Below are positions 25,709 through 33,378 of a stretch of DNA of 64,000 nt, one piece after another. The notes below the pieces were generated by a model. That model had not been told where the DNA came from. It did no database searches and was given only the letters and a program-made list of their open reading frames with translations. Every line of letters starts with the position of its first letter. Positions within the stretch are counted from its first letter, which is position 1. The position numbers and the translations under genes are program-made. This stretch comes from Streptomyces roseolus (GTDB lineage: Bacteria; Actinomycetota; Actinomycetes; Streptomycetales; Streptomycetaceae), in the NCBI RefSeq assembly GCF_014649855.1, contig NZ_BMTV01000011.1, positions 1 through 64,000 of the forward strand, in the 5' to 3' direction.

Positions 25709-26083
25709 TCAGCCGACGGAGAGGAGGTCGACGACGAAGACCAGCGTCTCGCCCGGCTTGATGGCCGCCGACGGCGAGCGGTCGCCGTAGGCCAGGTGGG
25801 GCGGGATGACCAGCTTCCGGCGGCCGCCGACCTTCATGCCGCGCACACCCATGTCCCAGCCCTTGATGACCTGTCGTCCTCCCAGCTCGAACTCGAAGGC
25901 CTGGTCGCGGTTCCACGAGGCGTCGAACTCCTCGCCGGTGGAGTGGGCGACGCCCACGTAGTGGACCCCGACCACGGATCCCTTGGTGGCCTCGGCCCCG
26001 TCCCCGACCACCAGGTCCTCGATGTGCAGATAGGGGGACGGCCTGCCCCGGGGGGACTCGATCTCCGGTCGCTCAAGGGCCAT
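25709..26083 (-). CDS. FKBP-type peptidyl-prolyl isomerase
   Basis: 124-aa single FKBP domain (VVGVHYVGVAHSTGEEFDAS, QVIKGWDMGVRGMKVGGRRK, LVIPPHLAYG, LVFVVDLLSV), with the FK506-pocket residues Trp, Tyr and Asp in place. It catalyses cis-trans isomerisation of prolyl bonds in the cytoplasm; there is no signal peptide. The ATG at 26083 is chosen for AGGAG 6-7 nt upstream; the frame is open to an ATG at 26131. A paralogue lies at 48779. Possibly monocistronic. Confidence 0.92.
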   Translation of the reverse strand: MALERPEIESPRGRPSPYLHIEDLVVGDGAEATKGSVVGVHYVGVAHSTGEEFDASWNRDQAFEFELGGRQVIKGWDMGVRGMKVGGRRKLVIPPHLAYGDRSPSAAIKPGETLVFVVDLLSVG

Positions 26084-26291
26084 CGCCCGCTCCTCGCTCT
26101 CGTCGCCGTCCGACCCGTCGTCGGCCGACATGACACGGCGATCATTCTCACCCAACCGCCGGGCGGCGTGCGGCAGGGGGCGCGCCCCTCTCCCCATGTG
26201 CCCCCCGGCGGCGTCGACCGCGTGCGGCACCATCGCGGTCGACCGGGCAGGCAGGAACACGAAGGGGGGCGCACGTGGGACGTTTCGGGTC

Positions 26292-26778
26292 GTGGGGTCG
26301 GAGGAGCCGGCGGCGGGCATCGGGGAGCCCTTGCGCGCGCAGGTGGCGGACGCGGTCGTCGAGTGGGTCAAGGTCCTCGAAACGCCGCGCTTCCTCACGG
26401 CCGGGCGGCCCCGCTCCGCGGACGAGCGGACCCTGCTGATGACCCGCGCGGCACTCGCCGCGTCCTTCGTGCTGTCCGTGCGTACCGCACAGCACGGTCG
26501 TGCCGTCCTCCTCGGGGTCTTCTCGTGGGCGGCGGTGGACCTCGCGCCGCCGGGCGTCCGCCGGAATCGGCACCGGTTCGACCTGGACGTCGGCCTGGAC
26601 CGGGCCGCCGAGCGGCTTGGCCGGCGGATCCACGCGATCGACGGCGCGGACGACACCGCCGAGGACAGAACGGCCGTCTCTGTGGGTGGGTGGGTGGGTG
26701 GGGGGGGTGGCCTCACCCCGGATGGGGCCGGTGGCCGGATGGGGCGCCCGGCCTTCCGGCGGCAGGGTCGAGGCATGA
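26292..26778 (+). pseudogene. Coding segment interrupted by a G-tract, upstream of the S33 peptidase
   Basis: From a GTG at 26292 the frame has strong codon bias for about 130 residues (AQVADAVVEWVKVLETPRFL, RAALAASFVLSVRTAQHGRA, DLDVGLDRAAERLGRR). It has no stop: it reads through (GGGT)4-G8 at 26684-26707 straight into the peptidase. A one-base shift at the G-tract moves it to a frame ending at TGA 26776-26778, which overlaps the peptidase ATG as ATGA. This could be a frameshifted gene or a length-variable switch. Protein family unknown; mostly helical. Confidence 0.45.
26684..26710 (+). repeat. GGGT tandem repeat / G-quadruplex motif
   Basis: Four GGGT units, then a run of eight G and a final GG. 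Meets the four-run rule for a very stable parallel G-quadruplex on the coding strand, 65 bp upstream of the peptidase start. Confidence 0.8.
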
Positions 26779-28340
26779 CAACACGCCGTCCGATCACGTC
26801 ACTTGCCGCCTCGGCCCTGGCCGTCGCGGCCCTCGCCTCCGTGGGACTCGCCACTGCGGGAGGACCCGCGAGCGCGACCGGTGGCCAGACCCGTACCGTC
26901 CCCGCATCCACCACCGGGACCGTGAACGCGGCTGCCGGAAACCTGCGTTGGGGCGCCTGCCCCGCCTCCGCGCAGCCGGGCGAGGGACAGCAGTGCGCGA
27001 CGCTCGCCGTGCCGCTCGACCATGACGACCCCACCGGGCCGCACGTCGACATCGCCGTCTCCCGCCTGGTCTCCGCGCGGCCGGAGACCCGCCGCGGGAC
27101 GCTGCTCGTGATCGCGGGAGGGCCCGGGAGCTCCGGGGTGCAGCGGCTCTCGCAGAAGGGTGCCGCGCTCGCGCGGGAGACCGGCGGCGCGTACGACCTC
27201 GTGGCCTTCGACCCGCGCGGGGTCGGCGGCTCGGCGAAGGCGCGGTGCGGGCTCGCGGCCGAGGACCGGTGGGTGGTGACCTTGCGGTCCTGGCCCGCCG
27301 CGGACGGCTCGATCGGCTCCAACGTCGAACGGGCGCGCCGGATCGCCGGGGCGTGCGAGCGGAACGGCGGCGCCCTGCTGCGGAGCCTCACCACCGCCGA
27401 CCAGGTGCGGGACATGGAAGTCCTGCGGCAGGCGCTCGGCGAGTCGAAGGTCTCGGCGTGGGCCAACTCCTACGGGACGTACGTCGCCGCCCGGTACGCC
27501 CAGGAGTACCCGGGCCGGACCGACCGCTGGGTCCTGGACAGCAGCGCCGACCCGAACCCGCGCCGGCTCGCGCACGGCTGGCTCGCCGACATGGCGAAGG
27601 GCGCCGAGGACCGGTTCCCGGACTTCGCGGCCTGGGCCTCGCACCCGGACCGGGAGGCGGAAGGCCTGCGGCTGGCCGACCGCCCCGAGGAGGTGCGCGC
27701 CCTCGTCCTCGACCTCGCCGCACGTCTCGACCGGGAGCCCCGTGCCACCGGCGTGCCCGGCGCCCTCCTCACCGGCACCGCCCTCCGGCAGGCGCTGCAG
27801 TCCGCCCTCTACGCGGACGCCGCCTTCCCCGGCTTCGCGCGCCTCGTCGGCCAGGCACGCGACCCGGAGGCCGTGCCCGTGCTGCCGCCGGAGCTGACCG
27901 GGGCGATGCCCGACGAGGCCGCCGCGGTCACGGTGGGCGTGGTCTGCAACGACGTCGGCTGGCCCCGTTCCGTGCCGGCGTACGCCAGGGCGGTCGCGGC
28001 GGACCGGGCGCGTCACCCGCTGACCGGCGGCATGCCCGTGAACATCACCCCCTGCGCCTTCTGGAAGGGCGGGGCGCCGGAGAAGCCGGTCCGCCTCACG
28101 GACGACGGGCCGTCCAACATCCTGATGATCCAGAACCTGCGGGACCCGTCCACCCCCTACTCCTCCGGCCTGAAGATGCGCCGGGCCCTCGGCGACCGGG
28201 CGCGGATGGTCTCCGTCGACCGGGGCGGCCACGGCGCGTACCTGATCGCCGCCGGCGGCACCGGGAACGCCTGCGGCGACCGGACGGTCACCCGCTTCCT
28301 GCTGACCGGCGAGCGCCCCGACACCGACGTGCGGTGCTGA
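26775..28340 (+). CDS. Secreted S33-family peptidase (tripeptidyl aminopeptidase-like)
   Basis: 521 aa with a signal peptide (TTRR, a long Ala/Leu core, cleavage near GGPASA). Alpha/beta-hydrolase fold of the Streptomyces tripeptidyl-aminopeptidase type: oxyanion segment IAGGPGSSG, nucleophile Ser in WANSYGTYV (Ala instead of the usual first Gly of GxSxG), Asp in LRDPSTPY and His in GGHGAYL. The expected TAP-like C-terminal region follows, with Cys residues that could form disulfides. Releases N-terminal peptides outside the cell. CAGGGT lies 6 nt before the ATG. Confidence 0.9.
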   Translation: MTTRRPITSLAASALAVAALASVGLATAGGPASATGGQTRTVPASTTGTVNAAAGNLRWGACPASAQPGEGQQCATLAVPLDHDDPTGPHVDIAVSRLVSARPETRRGTLLVIAGGPGSSGVQRLSQKGAALARETGGAYDLVAFDPRGVGGSAKARCGLAAEDRWVVTLRSWPAADGSIGSNVERARRIAGACERNGGALLRSLTTADQVRDMEVLRQALGESKVSAWANSYGTYVAARYAQEYPGRTDRWVLDSSADPNPRRLAHGWLADMAKGAEDRFPDFAAWASHPDREAEGLRLADRPEEVRALVLDLAARLDREPRATGVPGALLTGTALRQALQSALYADAAFPGFARLVGQARDPEAVPVLPPELTGAMPDEAAAVTVGVVCNDVGWPRSVPAYARAVAADRARHPLTGGMPVNITPCAFWKGGAPEKPVRLTDDGPSNILMIQNLRDPSTPYSSGLKMRRALGDRARMVSVDRGGHGAYLIAAGGTGNACGDRTVTRFLLTGERPDTDVRC

Positions 28341-28555
28341 GCCGGCTCACCTCTGCGGGGACGGCGTCACAGGCCGCTGCGCCTCGGACGACCAGGAGGC
28401 TCGGGTCGTCCGAGGCGACGGGGCGGGGCGCCCCGGGCGTGACCGCCCACGCCCCGGCCCCGTCCGCCGGCATCACGGATCACGCCCGCGGCAACGCCCC
28501 TCCGCGGGCCGGCCGGGCGGGCTCCTCGTGGTCCAACGGGAACGGGGAGCTGTCG

Positions 28556-28786
28556 ATGACGGAGGCCGCCGTCGGCATGTCCGTCCTCCCGGAGGACAGG
28601 GCGTCGTACGACCAGACCAAGGCGAAGTTCCGCACGCGCACCGCCGCCTCCGCGTACCTCGCCTCCGACGGCACGCTGTCGAAGACCGTGCCGAGCACGC
28701 TCTGCGGCGGCACCCGTGCCTGGGGCCCGGTCCCGTCGCGGCGGTCGGCTGCGACGCCCCGCACCACCGTCTCGGCTTCGCCATGA
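28556..28786 (+). CDS. Small hypothetical protein
   Basis: 76 aa, unrecognised. The ATG has GGGGAG 6 nt upstream, and the first 55 residues show strong GC3 bias (SVLPEDRASYDQTKAKFRTR, AYLASDGTLSKTV). The last 20 residues are Arg/Ser/Thr-rich and lack that bias, so the 3' end may have been lost by frameshift. No signal peptide. The rest of 28341-29051 shows no convincing gene. Confidence 0.4.
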   Translation: MTEAAVGMSVLPEDRASYDQTKAKFRTRTAASAYLASDGTLSKTVPSTLCGGTRAWGPVPSRRSAATPRTTVSASP

Positions 28787-29051
28787 CCGGCACCGAGGCG
28801 CTGACGGAGCGCCGCCGGCCGGCCGGCGGCGACACCTCTTCGTCGCCCGGGAGCCCTCACCCACGGGGACGGCCTCTCCCGACCAGGACGCGGAGGCGGC
28901 GAACCCCAGGTCGAGGGCGGTTCGTGTCCCCTATAGGCTGCGGAAACGCTCGACGTGCACAGGCCAGGAGCCGGGTGCGTGCGATGTCGTCACGCCCTTC
29001 TGCTCCTGCCTGTTCCCGCCGTTTCCTGCCCTTCCCTGGAGTTCCACCGCC

Positions 29052-29867
29052 ATGCGCCGCGCCCTGCCTTCGACACTTCTCTGCGTCGCACTGCTCACCG
29101 TCGGGTGCGCGGCGAAGGGACCGGCGAGCACGGCCGCCGCGCCCACGACGTCCGCGTCCTCGGCTCCGGCCGCGACCGCGACCGCGACCGCTGACGTCGA
29201 CCACCTGCGGACGGTACGCGCCGCCGTCGAGGGGCTGACCACGGCTCGTACGGCGTACCGCTGGGAGGTCGGGCAGACGGGCGGCAGGACGTACGCCCTC
29301 ACCGGCGAGGGCGGGCACGACTTCGCGCGCAGGCGGGGGACGTTCGCCGTGGGGCTGGAGGACGTCGCGCGGTTCGAGGAGGTCTTCACCCCGGAGCGGC
29401 TCTACCTGCGGGGGACGACGACGAAGGAATCGGTCGACTGGACGTACGTGGACCGGGCCGGGATCAAGGCCGAACGCATCCTCAAGGCGCCGGGCAACGA
29501 CCCCGAGTTCCTGATGCGCCAGGTGCTCCTGGGCGAGCGCTACCGACGGCTCGCGGTGGAGGACGTCACCGGCGTCTCCGCGACCCGCTACCAGGGCACG
29601 CTCACCCACGCCGCACTGACCCTCGACATGTCCGCGGAGGCCCGGAAGAAGGCCGACCAGATGCGCGACATGCTCGGCGGCCCGATTCCCGCCACCGCCG
29701 ATGTGTGGATCGACCAGCGGGGCCGGCTCGTGCGGGTGCGGCTGCGGATGGACCTGGAGGGGTTGCTGAAGTCCACGACCACGCTGAGCCTCACCGCGCA
29801 GGGCGAGCCCGTGAAGGTGCGGGTGCCCGTCGGCGCCGTCGAGGCCGACACGTCGTCACTCGTCTGA
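29052..29867 (+). CDS. Lipoprotein, LppX/LprG-like
   Basis: 271 aa. Lipobox LLTVGCAA puts the lipidated Cys near residue 19, followed by an Ala/Thr/Ser-rich linker. The mature domain (RYRRLAVEDVTGVSATRYQG, ADVWIDQRGRLVRVRLRMDL) looks like the LppX/LprAFG lipid-carrier half-barrel common in actinobacteria. It is anchored outside the membrane and may bind or shuttle a lipid or other hydrophobic ligand. Its last 12 bp overlap the convergent MFS gene. Confidence 0.8.
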   Translation: MRRALPSTLLCVALLTVGCAAKGPASTAAAPTTSASSAPAATATATADVDHLRTVRAAVEGLTTARTAYRWEVGQTGGRTYALTGEGGHDFARRRGTFAVGLEDVARFEEVFTPERLYLRGTTTKESVDWTYVDRAGIKAERILKAPGNDPEFLMRQVLLGERYRRLAVEDVTGVSATRYQGTLTHAALTLDMSAEARKKADQMRDMLGGPIPATADVWIDQRGRLVRVRLRMDLEGLLKSTTTLSLTAQGEPVKVRVPVGAVEADTSSLV

Positions 29868-31109
29868 GCGGGACGCGCCCACGGGGAACGTCTCGGCGTC
29901 GCGGAGGCGTCGGGTCGTGACCCGGGAGGCGAGGGGAACCGCGGCGAGGGCGAGTCCGGCGGCCGCGGCGAGGAAGACGGCGCGGACTCCCAGGTGGCGT
30001 CCGAGCAGGCCGCCGCCGAGCGCGCCGAGGGGGACGACGCCCAGGACGATCAGGCGGTAGGCGGCGGTGACGCGGCCGAGGAGCGCGTCGGGCGCGGCGG
30101 CCTGGCGCAGGGTGCTGACGACGATCTGGTTGAGCGAGCCGGCGAACGCGGCGCCGAACATCGCGGCCAGGGCGAGCGGCGTGCCGTGCCCCAGTCCGAG
30201 GACCGCGTAGCCGGCGGCGGGGACGAGGGCGGCCAGCCAGGTGGTGGGGCCGCCGCCGATGCGGGGCACGACGCGCTCGGCGAGCAGTGATCCGGCGATG
30301 GCGCCGGCCGCGGGAACGGCGATGAAGAGGCCGTAGTGCGACATGGCCACGGCGTACGGGCCGGTGATCAGCAGGACGAGGAGCCCACCGGTGGCCGCGC
30401 CGAAGAAGTTGATGGCCGCCGAGATGAACGCGACGCGGCGCAGCAGGTCGTGGCGCCAGAAATGGGTCCATCCGGTGCGGATGTCCTGGGTCACGGTGGT
30501 CCAGCGGGGGCCGGCGGGCTCGTCCTTCTCGCCGACGGGGCGCAGGACGGGCAGCAGCAGGGCCGCGAGTCCGGCGAGGGCGAACGCGGCCGCGCCGGTG
30601 AAGAAGGCCGCCGAGGCAGCCAGCGCGAACAGTGCGGCGCCGGCGGGTGGGCCGACGAACGTGTGGACGAGCGACTGCGTGGCGAACAGCCTGCCGTTGG
30701 CGCGCTCCAGCTCCGCGCGGGGCAGCAGGCGGGGCGGGATGGCCAGGGCGGCGTTGTCGACCATCGTCTCGGCGCAGCCGGCGAGGAACACCGCGGCGTA
30801 GAGAAGGCCGACGTGGCGCCATCCGCCGGCCAGGGCGAGGGCGAGCAGCGCGAATCCCGCCGCGCGCAGCAGGTTGCCCGCGACGAGGATCCGTCGTCGG
30901 TCCACGCGGTCGGCGAGCGCGCCCGCGGGGAGGGTCGCGAGCAGCCAGGGCAGGAACTGCGCCACCGTCATGCCGGCCACCACGAGCGGGTCGCGGGTCA
31001 GGGTGGCGACGAGGAGGGGAGCCGCTGCCTGGAGGAGGCCGTCGGCGAGGTTCGAGGACGCCTGGGACGCCCACAGGGCGGTGAACGGTCTGACGGCGGC
31101 GACGGGCAC
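29856..31109 (-). CDS. MFS transporter
   Basis: 417 aa with about twelve hydrophobic segments and the MFS motif A loop between helices 2 and 3 (AGALADRVDRRRILV). Closest in layout to the enterobactin-exporter-like (MFS_3) drug efflux branch. The GTG at 31109 has GAGGGG upstream. It is divergent from the CGNR zinc-finger gene at 31248, with matching TCA-N4-TGA sequences beside each start, so a shared regulator is likely. Substrate unknown. Confidence 0.9.
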   Translation of the reverse strand: MPVAAVRPFTALWASQASSNLADGLLQAAAPLLVATLTRDPLVVAGMTVAQFLPWLLATLPAGALADRVDRRRILVAGNLLRAAGFALLALALAGGWRHVGLLYAAVFLAGCAETMVDNAALAIPPRLLPRAELERANGRLFATQSLVHTFVGPPAGAALFALAASAAFFTGAAAFALAGLAALLLPVLRPVGEKDEPAGPRWTTVTQDIRTGWTHFWRHDLLRRVAFISAAINFFGAATGGLLVLLITGPYAVAMSHYGLFIAVPAAGAIAGSLLAERVVPRIGGGPTTWLAALVPAAGYAVLGLGHGTPLALAAMFGAAFAGSLNQIVVSTLRQAAAPDALLGRVTAAYRLIVLGVVPLGALGGGLLGRHLGVRAVFLAAAAGLALAAVPLASRVTTRRLRDAETFPVGASRSDE

Positions 31110-31129
31110 GATCGATCCCCTCGTGAAAT

Positions 31130-31222
31130 CTCATGGGTGATGCGCCATTGAGGCATGACAACAGAAGAATCGTCATGATCACAGAAGGGAACCTCACATG
31201 CAATGATGAATTCACCCATGAG
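31130..31222. promoter_or_regulatory. Pair of inverted 11-bp sites between the MFS and CGNR genes
   Basis: CTCATGGGTGA (31130-31140) and its exact reverse complement TCACCCATGAG (31212-31222) are 71 bp apart. Each contains TCA-N4-TGA. One is by the MFS start and the other just before the CGNR start, as expected for a factor acting at both promoters. Confidence 0.5.
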
Positions 31223-31247
31223 GGGTCGGCATCGACGAGAGGAGCGG

Positions 31248-31868
31248 ATGGTGAGGTTCGGCCACATCGCGGGCGACCGCATGCTCGACCTGGTGAACAC
31301 CGTCGCGTGGCGGCTGGGCGGACCCCGGCGCACCGAGTCCCTGAGGACCTACACCGACGTCGTCGAGTGGTGCCTCGAATCCGAGCTGATCGACGAGGAC
31401 GAGGCCGTCGCCCTGCGCGACCTCGCCGTGCGGGACGGCGCCGCGGCCGAACGGGAACGCGAACAGGTCGTCGCCGCGCGGGAGAAGGTCTACGGAGTCC
31501 TCTTCGCCGACGACGCGGAAGCCGCCGCCGGCCTCGCTCGGCTGTACCGGGCGGCGATCGCCGCGGCGGACCTGGTCCCCGCGGACGGCCGCTGGCAGTG
31601 GCGGGAGCGGGAGACCGACCTCCGCCTCCCCCGCCACCGCATCGTCCGGGGGCTGGTGGCCCTCACCCGGCGCGACGACCTCGACCGCCTGCACCAGTGC
31701 GAGGACGCCACGTGCGGATGGGTCTACCTCGACACGTCACCGCGACGGAACCGCCGCTGGTGCGACACGAAGGACTGCGGCGACCGCAACCGCGCCCGCG
31801 CCTACTACGCCCGGCAGAAGCAGAAGCAGACGCAGACGCAGACGCAGACCCGGACACGGACGCAGTAG
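31248..31868 (+). CDS. ABATE/CGNR zinc-finger domain protein
   Basis: 206 aa. The N-terminal ABATE domain (HIAGDRMLDLVNTVAWRLGG; ALRDLAVRDGAAAER) is followed by a C-terminal CGNR-type zinc finger (HQCEDATCGWVYLDTS, then RRWCDTKDCGDRNRARAYYA). Here CGNR reads CGDR. The family is thought to consist of stress-related transcription factors. The tail is a Gln/Thr repeat (KQKQTQTQTQTRTRTQ). The start at 31248 is chosen for GAGAGGAG 4 nt upstream. Likely regulator of the divergent MFS gene. Confidence 0.88.
   Translation: MVRFGHIAGDRMLDLVNTVAWRLGGPRRTESLRTYTDVVEWCLESELIDEDEAVALRDLAVRDGAAAEREREQVVAAREKVYGVLFADDAEAAAGLARLYRAAIAAADLVPADGRWQWRERETDLRLPRHRIVRGLVALTRRDDLDRLHQCEDATCGWVYLDTSPRRNRRWCDTKDCGDRNRARAYYARQKQKQTQTQTQTRTRTQ
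31815..31866 (+). repeat. Hexanucleotide repeat at the 3' end of the CGNR gene
   Basis: About eight imperfect 6-bp units (cagaag, cagacg, cggaca) encode a (K/R/T)Q tail; it does not disturb the zinc finger. Confidence 0.7.
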
Positions 31869-32049
31869 GCGAAGAGCCGTGCCCCTCCCCCGCAGTGTCC
31901 CGATTGGTTCACGAGGACGTCCCGATCGGACCCCGACGCCTCCTCCGGCCTGCGACGACGGATAGCGTTCCAGGCCGCGGGGTCGCACGTCCGTACGACG
32001 TCGACCCGGGCGCGTTTCCGATCCGACGGCTCCACGGGGGTACAGCGAC

Positions 32050-33339
32050 ATGACCATGCGAGGCGACGGCGTGCCGGGCGGCGGACTCTCCCGGCGTCGC
32101 GCACTGCGGCTGGCCGGCGGCGGACTCACCCTGGCCGCCCTGACGGTGGGCGCGACCGGCTGCCGCGAGGACGGCTCCGACCTCGGCGGATCGGGGAGCT
32201 CGGGCGGGCCGGGCGGGTCGGGGGCCTCCAAGGGCCCCGGCGACGGCAAGCCGGTCGGCGGCGACGCGCCCGCCGGGGGCGGTGCCGGCAAGGACGGGCA
32301 GGCACCCGAGCCGCTCTGGACGAGGACGACGTCCGCGCAGACCTACGGCGACAACGACGAACTCGTCGCCACCGGCGGCGTGGTGATCGCCAGCGGCGAG
32401 CCCCTGGCCGCGCTGGACGCCGCGTCGGGCGCGGAGCGGTGGTCGCTGGAGGACGGCGCGGTGCCCGGTGCGCCGATGCTGCTCGGCAACGGCACGCTGT
32501 ACCTGGCCAGCGCCACGTACGACGGCACGGTCGCCGGTTACGACCCGGCTTCGGGCAAGGAGACCTGGCGCAGCCACCTGGGCAAGGGCTACCGGCAGCC
32601 GAGGCCGATCGCGGTGGACGACGAGCAGGTGTACGTCATCGCCGAGGTCCTGGAGGCCGACGGGTCGTCCAGGACCAATGTGATCGCCGCGCTGAACAGC
32701 CGTACCGGCCGCCCGGCGTGGAAGGAGCGGCGCGACGTCGGCACCGAGGGCAACGGCATCCACGCCCACGCGCAGGGCCGCCACCTCGTCTACACCGACT
32801 TCAAGAAGAACCTCACGGTGCGCGACACCACCACCGGCAGACAGGTGTGGACGCACAAGACCACCAGGACCAACTACGGCTTCTTCGCCGTGCACGAGAA
32901 CCTGGTGATCGTTCCGCAGGGACCGAAACTCCAGGCCTTCGCCCTCGCCGACGGTTCGCTGAAGTGGTCGGCGGAGACGGCGGAGAGCTACGTCTCGTTC
33001 AAGGAGCCGGCGGTCCTGGACGGCGTCCTCTACCTCGCGGACAGCAGCCGTACCCTGCGCGCCCTCGACCCCCGCACCGGCAAGGAGATCTGGACGTCCC
33101 AGGCGCTCGCCGACGCGAACCTCACGGTGCCGCGGCAGTACGTGAAGGCCGGCGGTGTCCTGTACGCGGCCACGGACCTGGACCAGAGGGGCGGGGTGAT
33201 CGCCATCGACGCGAGGACCGGCGCCGTGCGCTGGACGTTCAACGACGGCTCCGGTGACTACCACGCCTGGCTGGTCGCCACCGACGGGAAGCACGTGTTC
33301 GCCCTGCACGGCAAGAAGCTGCACGCGCTGCCCGTCTGA
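32050..33339 (+). CDS. PQQ-like beta-propeller lipoprotein
   Basis: 429 aa. A twin-Arg-like signal (SRRRALRLAGGG) and lipobox VGATGC suggest Tat-type export and lipidation. A Gly/Ser-rich linker of about 60 residues follows, then six or more PQQ-repeat blades (PLAALDAASGAERWSLED, VAGYDPASGKETWRSHLG, LRALDPRTGKEIWTS, VIAIDARTGAVRWTF). No quinoprotein catalytic signature, so probably a surface binding or assembly scaffold. Ends in a strong bidirectional hairpin. Confidence 0.88.
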   Translation: MTMRGDGVPGGGLSRRRALRLAGGGLTLAALTVGATGCREDGSDLGGSGSSGGPGGSGASKGPGDGKPVGGDAPAGGGAGKDGQAPEPLWTRTTSAQTYGDNDELVATGGVVIASGEPLAALDAASGAERWSLEDGAVPGAPMLLGNGTLYLASATYDGTVAGYDPASGKETWRSHLGKGYRQPRPIAVDDEQVYVIAEVLEADGSSRTNVIAALNSRTGRPAWKERRDVGTEGNGIHAHAQGRHLVYTDFKKNLTVRDTTTGRQVWTHKTTRTNYGFFAVHENLVIVPQGPKLQAFALADGSLKWSAETAESYVSFKEPAVLDGVLYLADSSRTLRALDPRTGKEIWTSQALADANLTVPRQYVKAGGVLYAATDLDQRGGVIAIDARTGAVRWTFNDGSGDYHAWLVATDGKHVFALHGKKLHALPV

Positions 33340-33344
33340 CGCCC

Positions 33345-33378
33345 CTGCCGCCCCCGTGACTCGTCACGCGGGCGGCAG
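33345..33378. terminator. Bidirectional terminator between the PQQ-propeller and FolC-like genes
   Basis: CTGCCGCCCCCGTGA (33345-33359) pairs with TCACGCGGGCGGCAG (33364-33378) with one C/C mismatch and a 4-nt loop. The right arm includes the FolC-like stop codon. Confidence 0.75.

Noticed and set aside
24605-27025. 806-aa plus-strand open frame
   Set aside because: It crosses the FKBP gene in antisense and mixes relics; composition changes along its length, with no domain or ribosome site.
28480-28860. 126-aa minus-strand open frame after the S33 peptidase
   Set aside because: The opposite strand has the better third-position bias and a good ribosome site at 28556, so the plus-strand small ORF is preferred.
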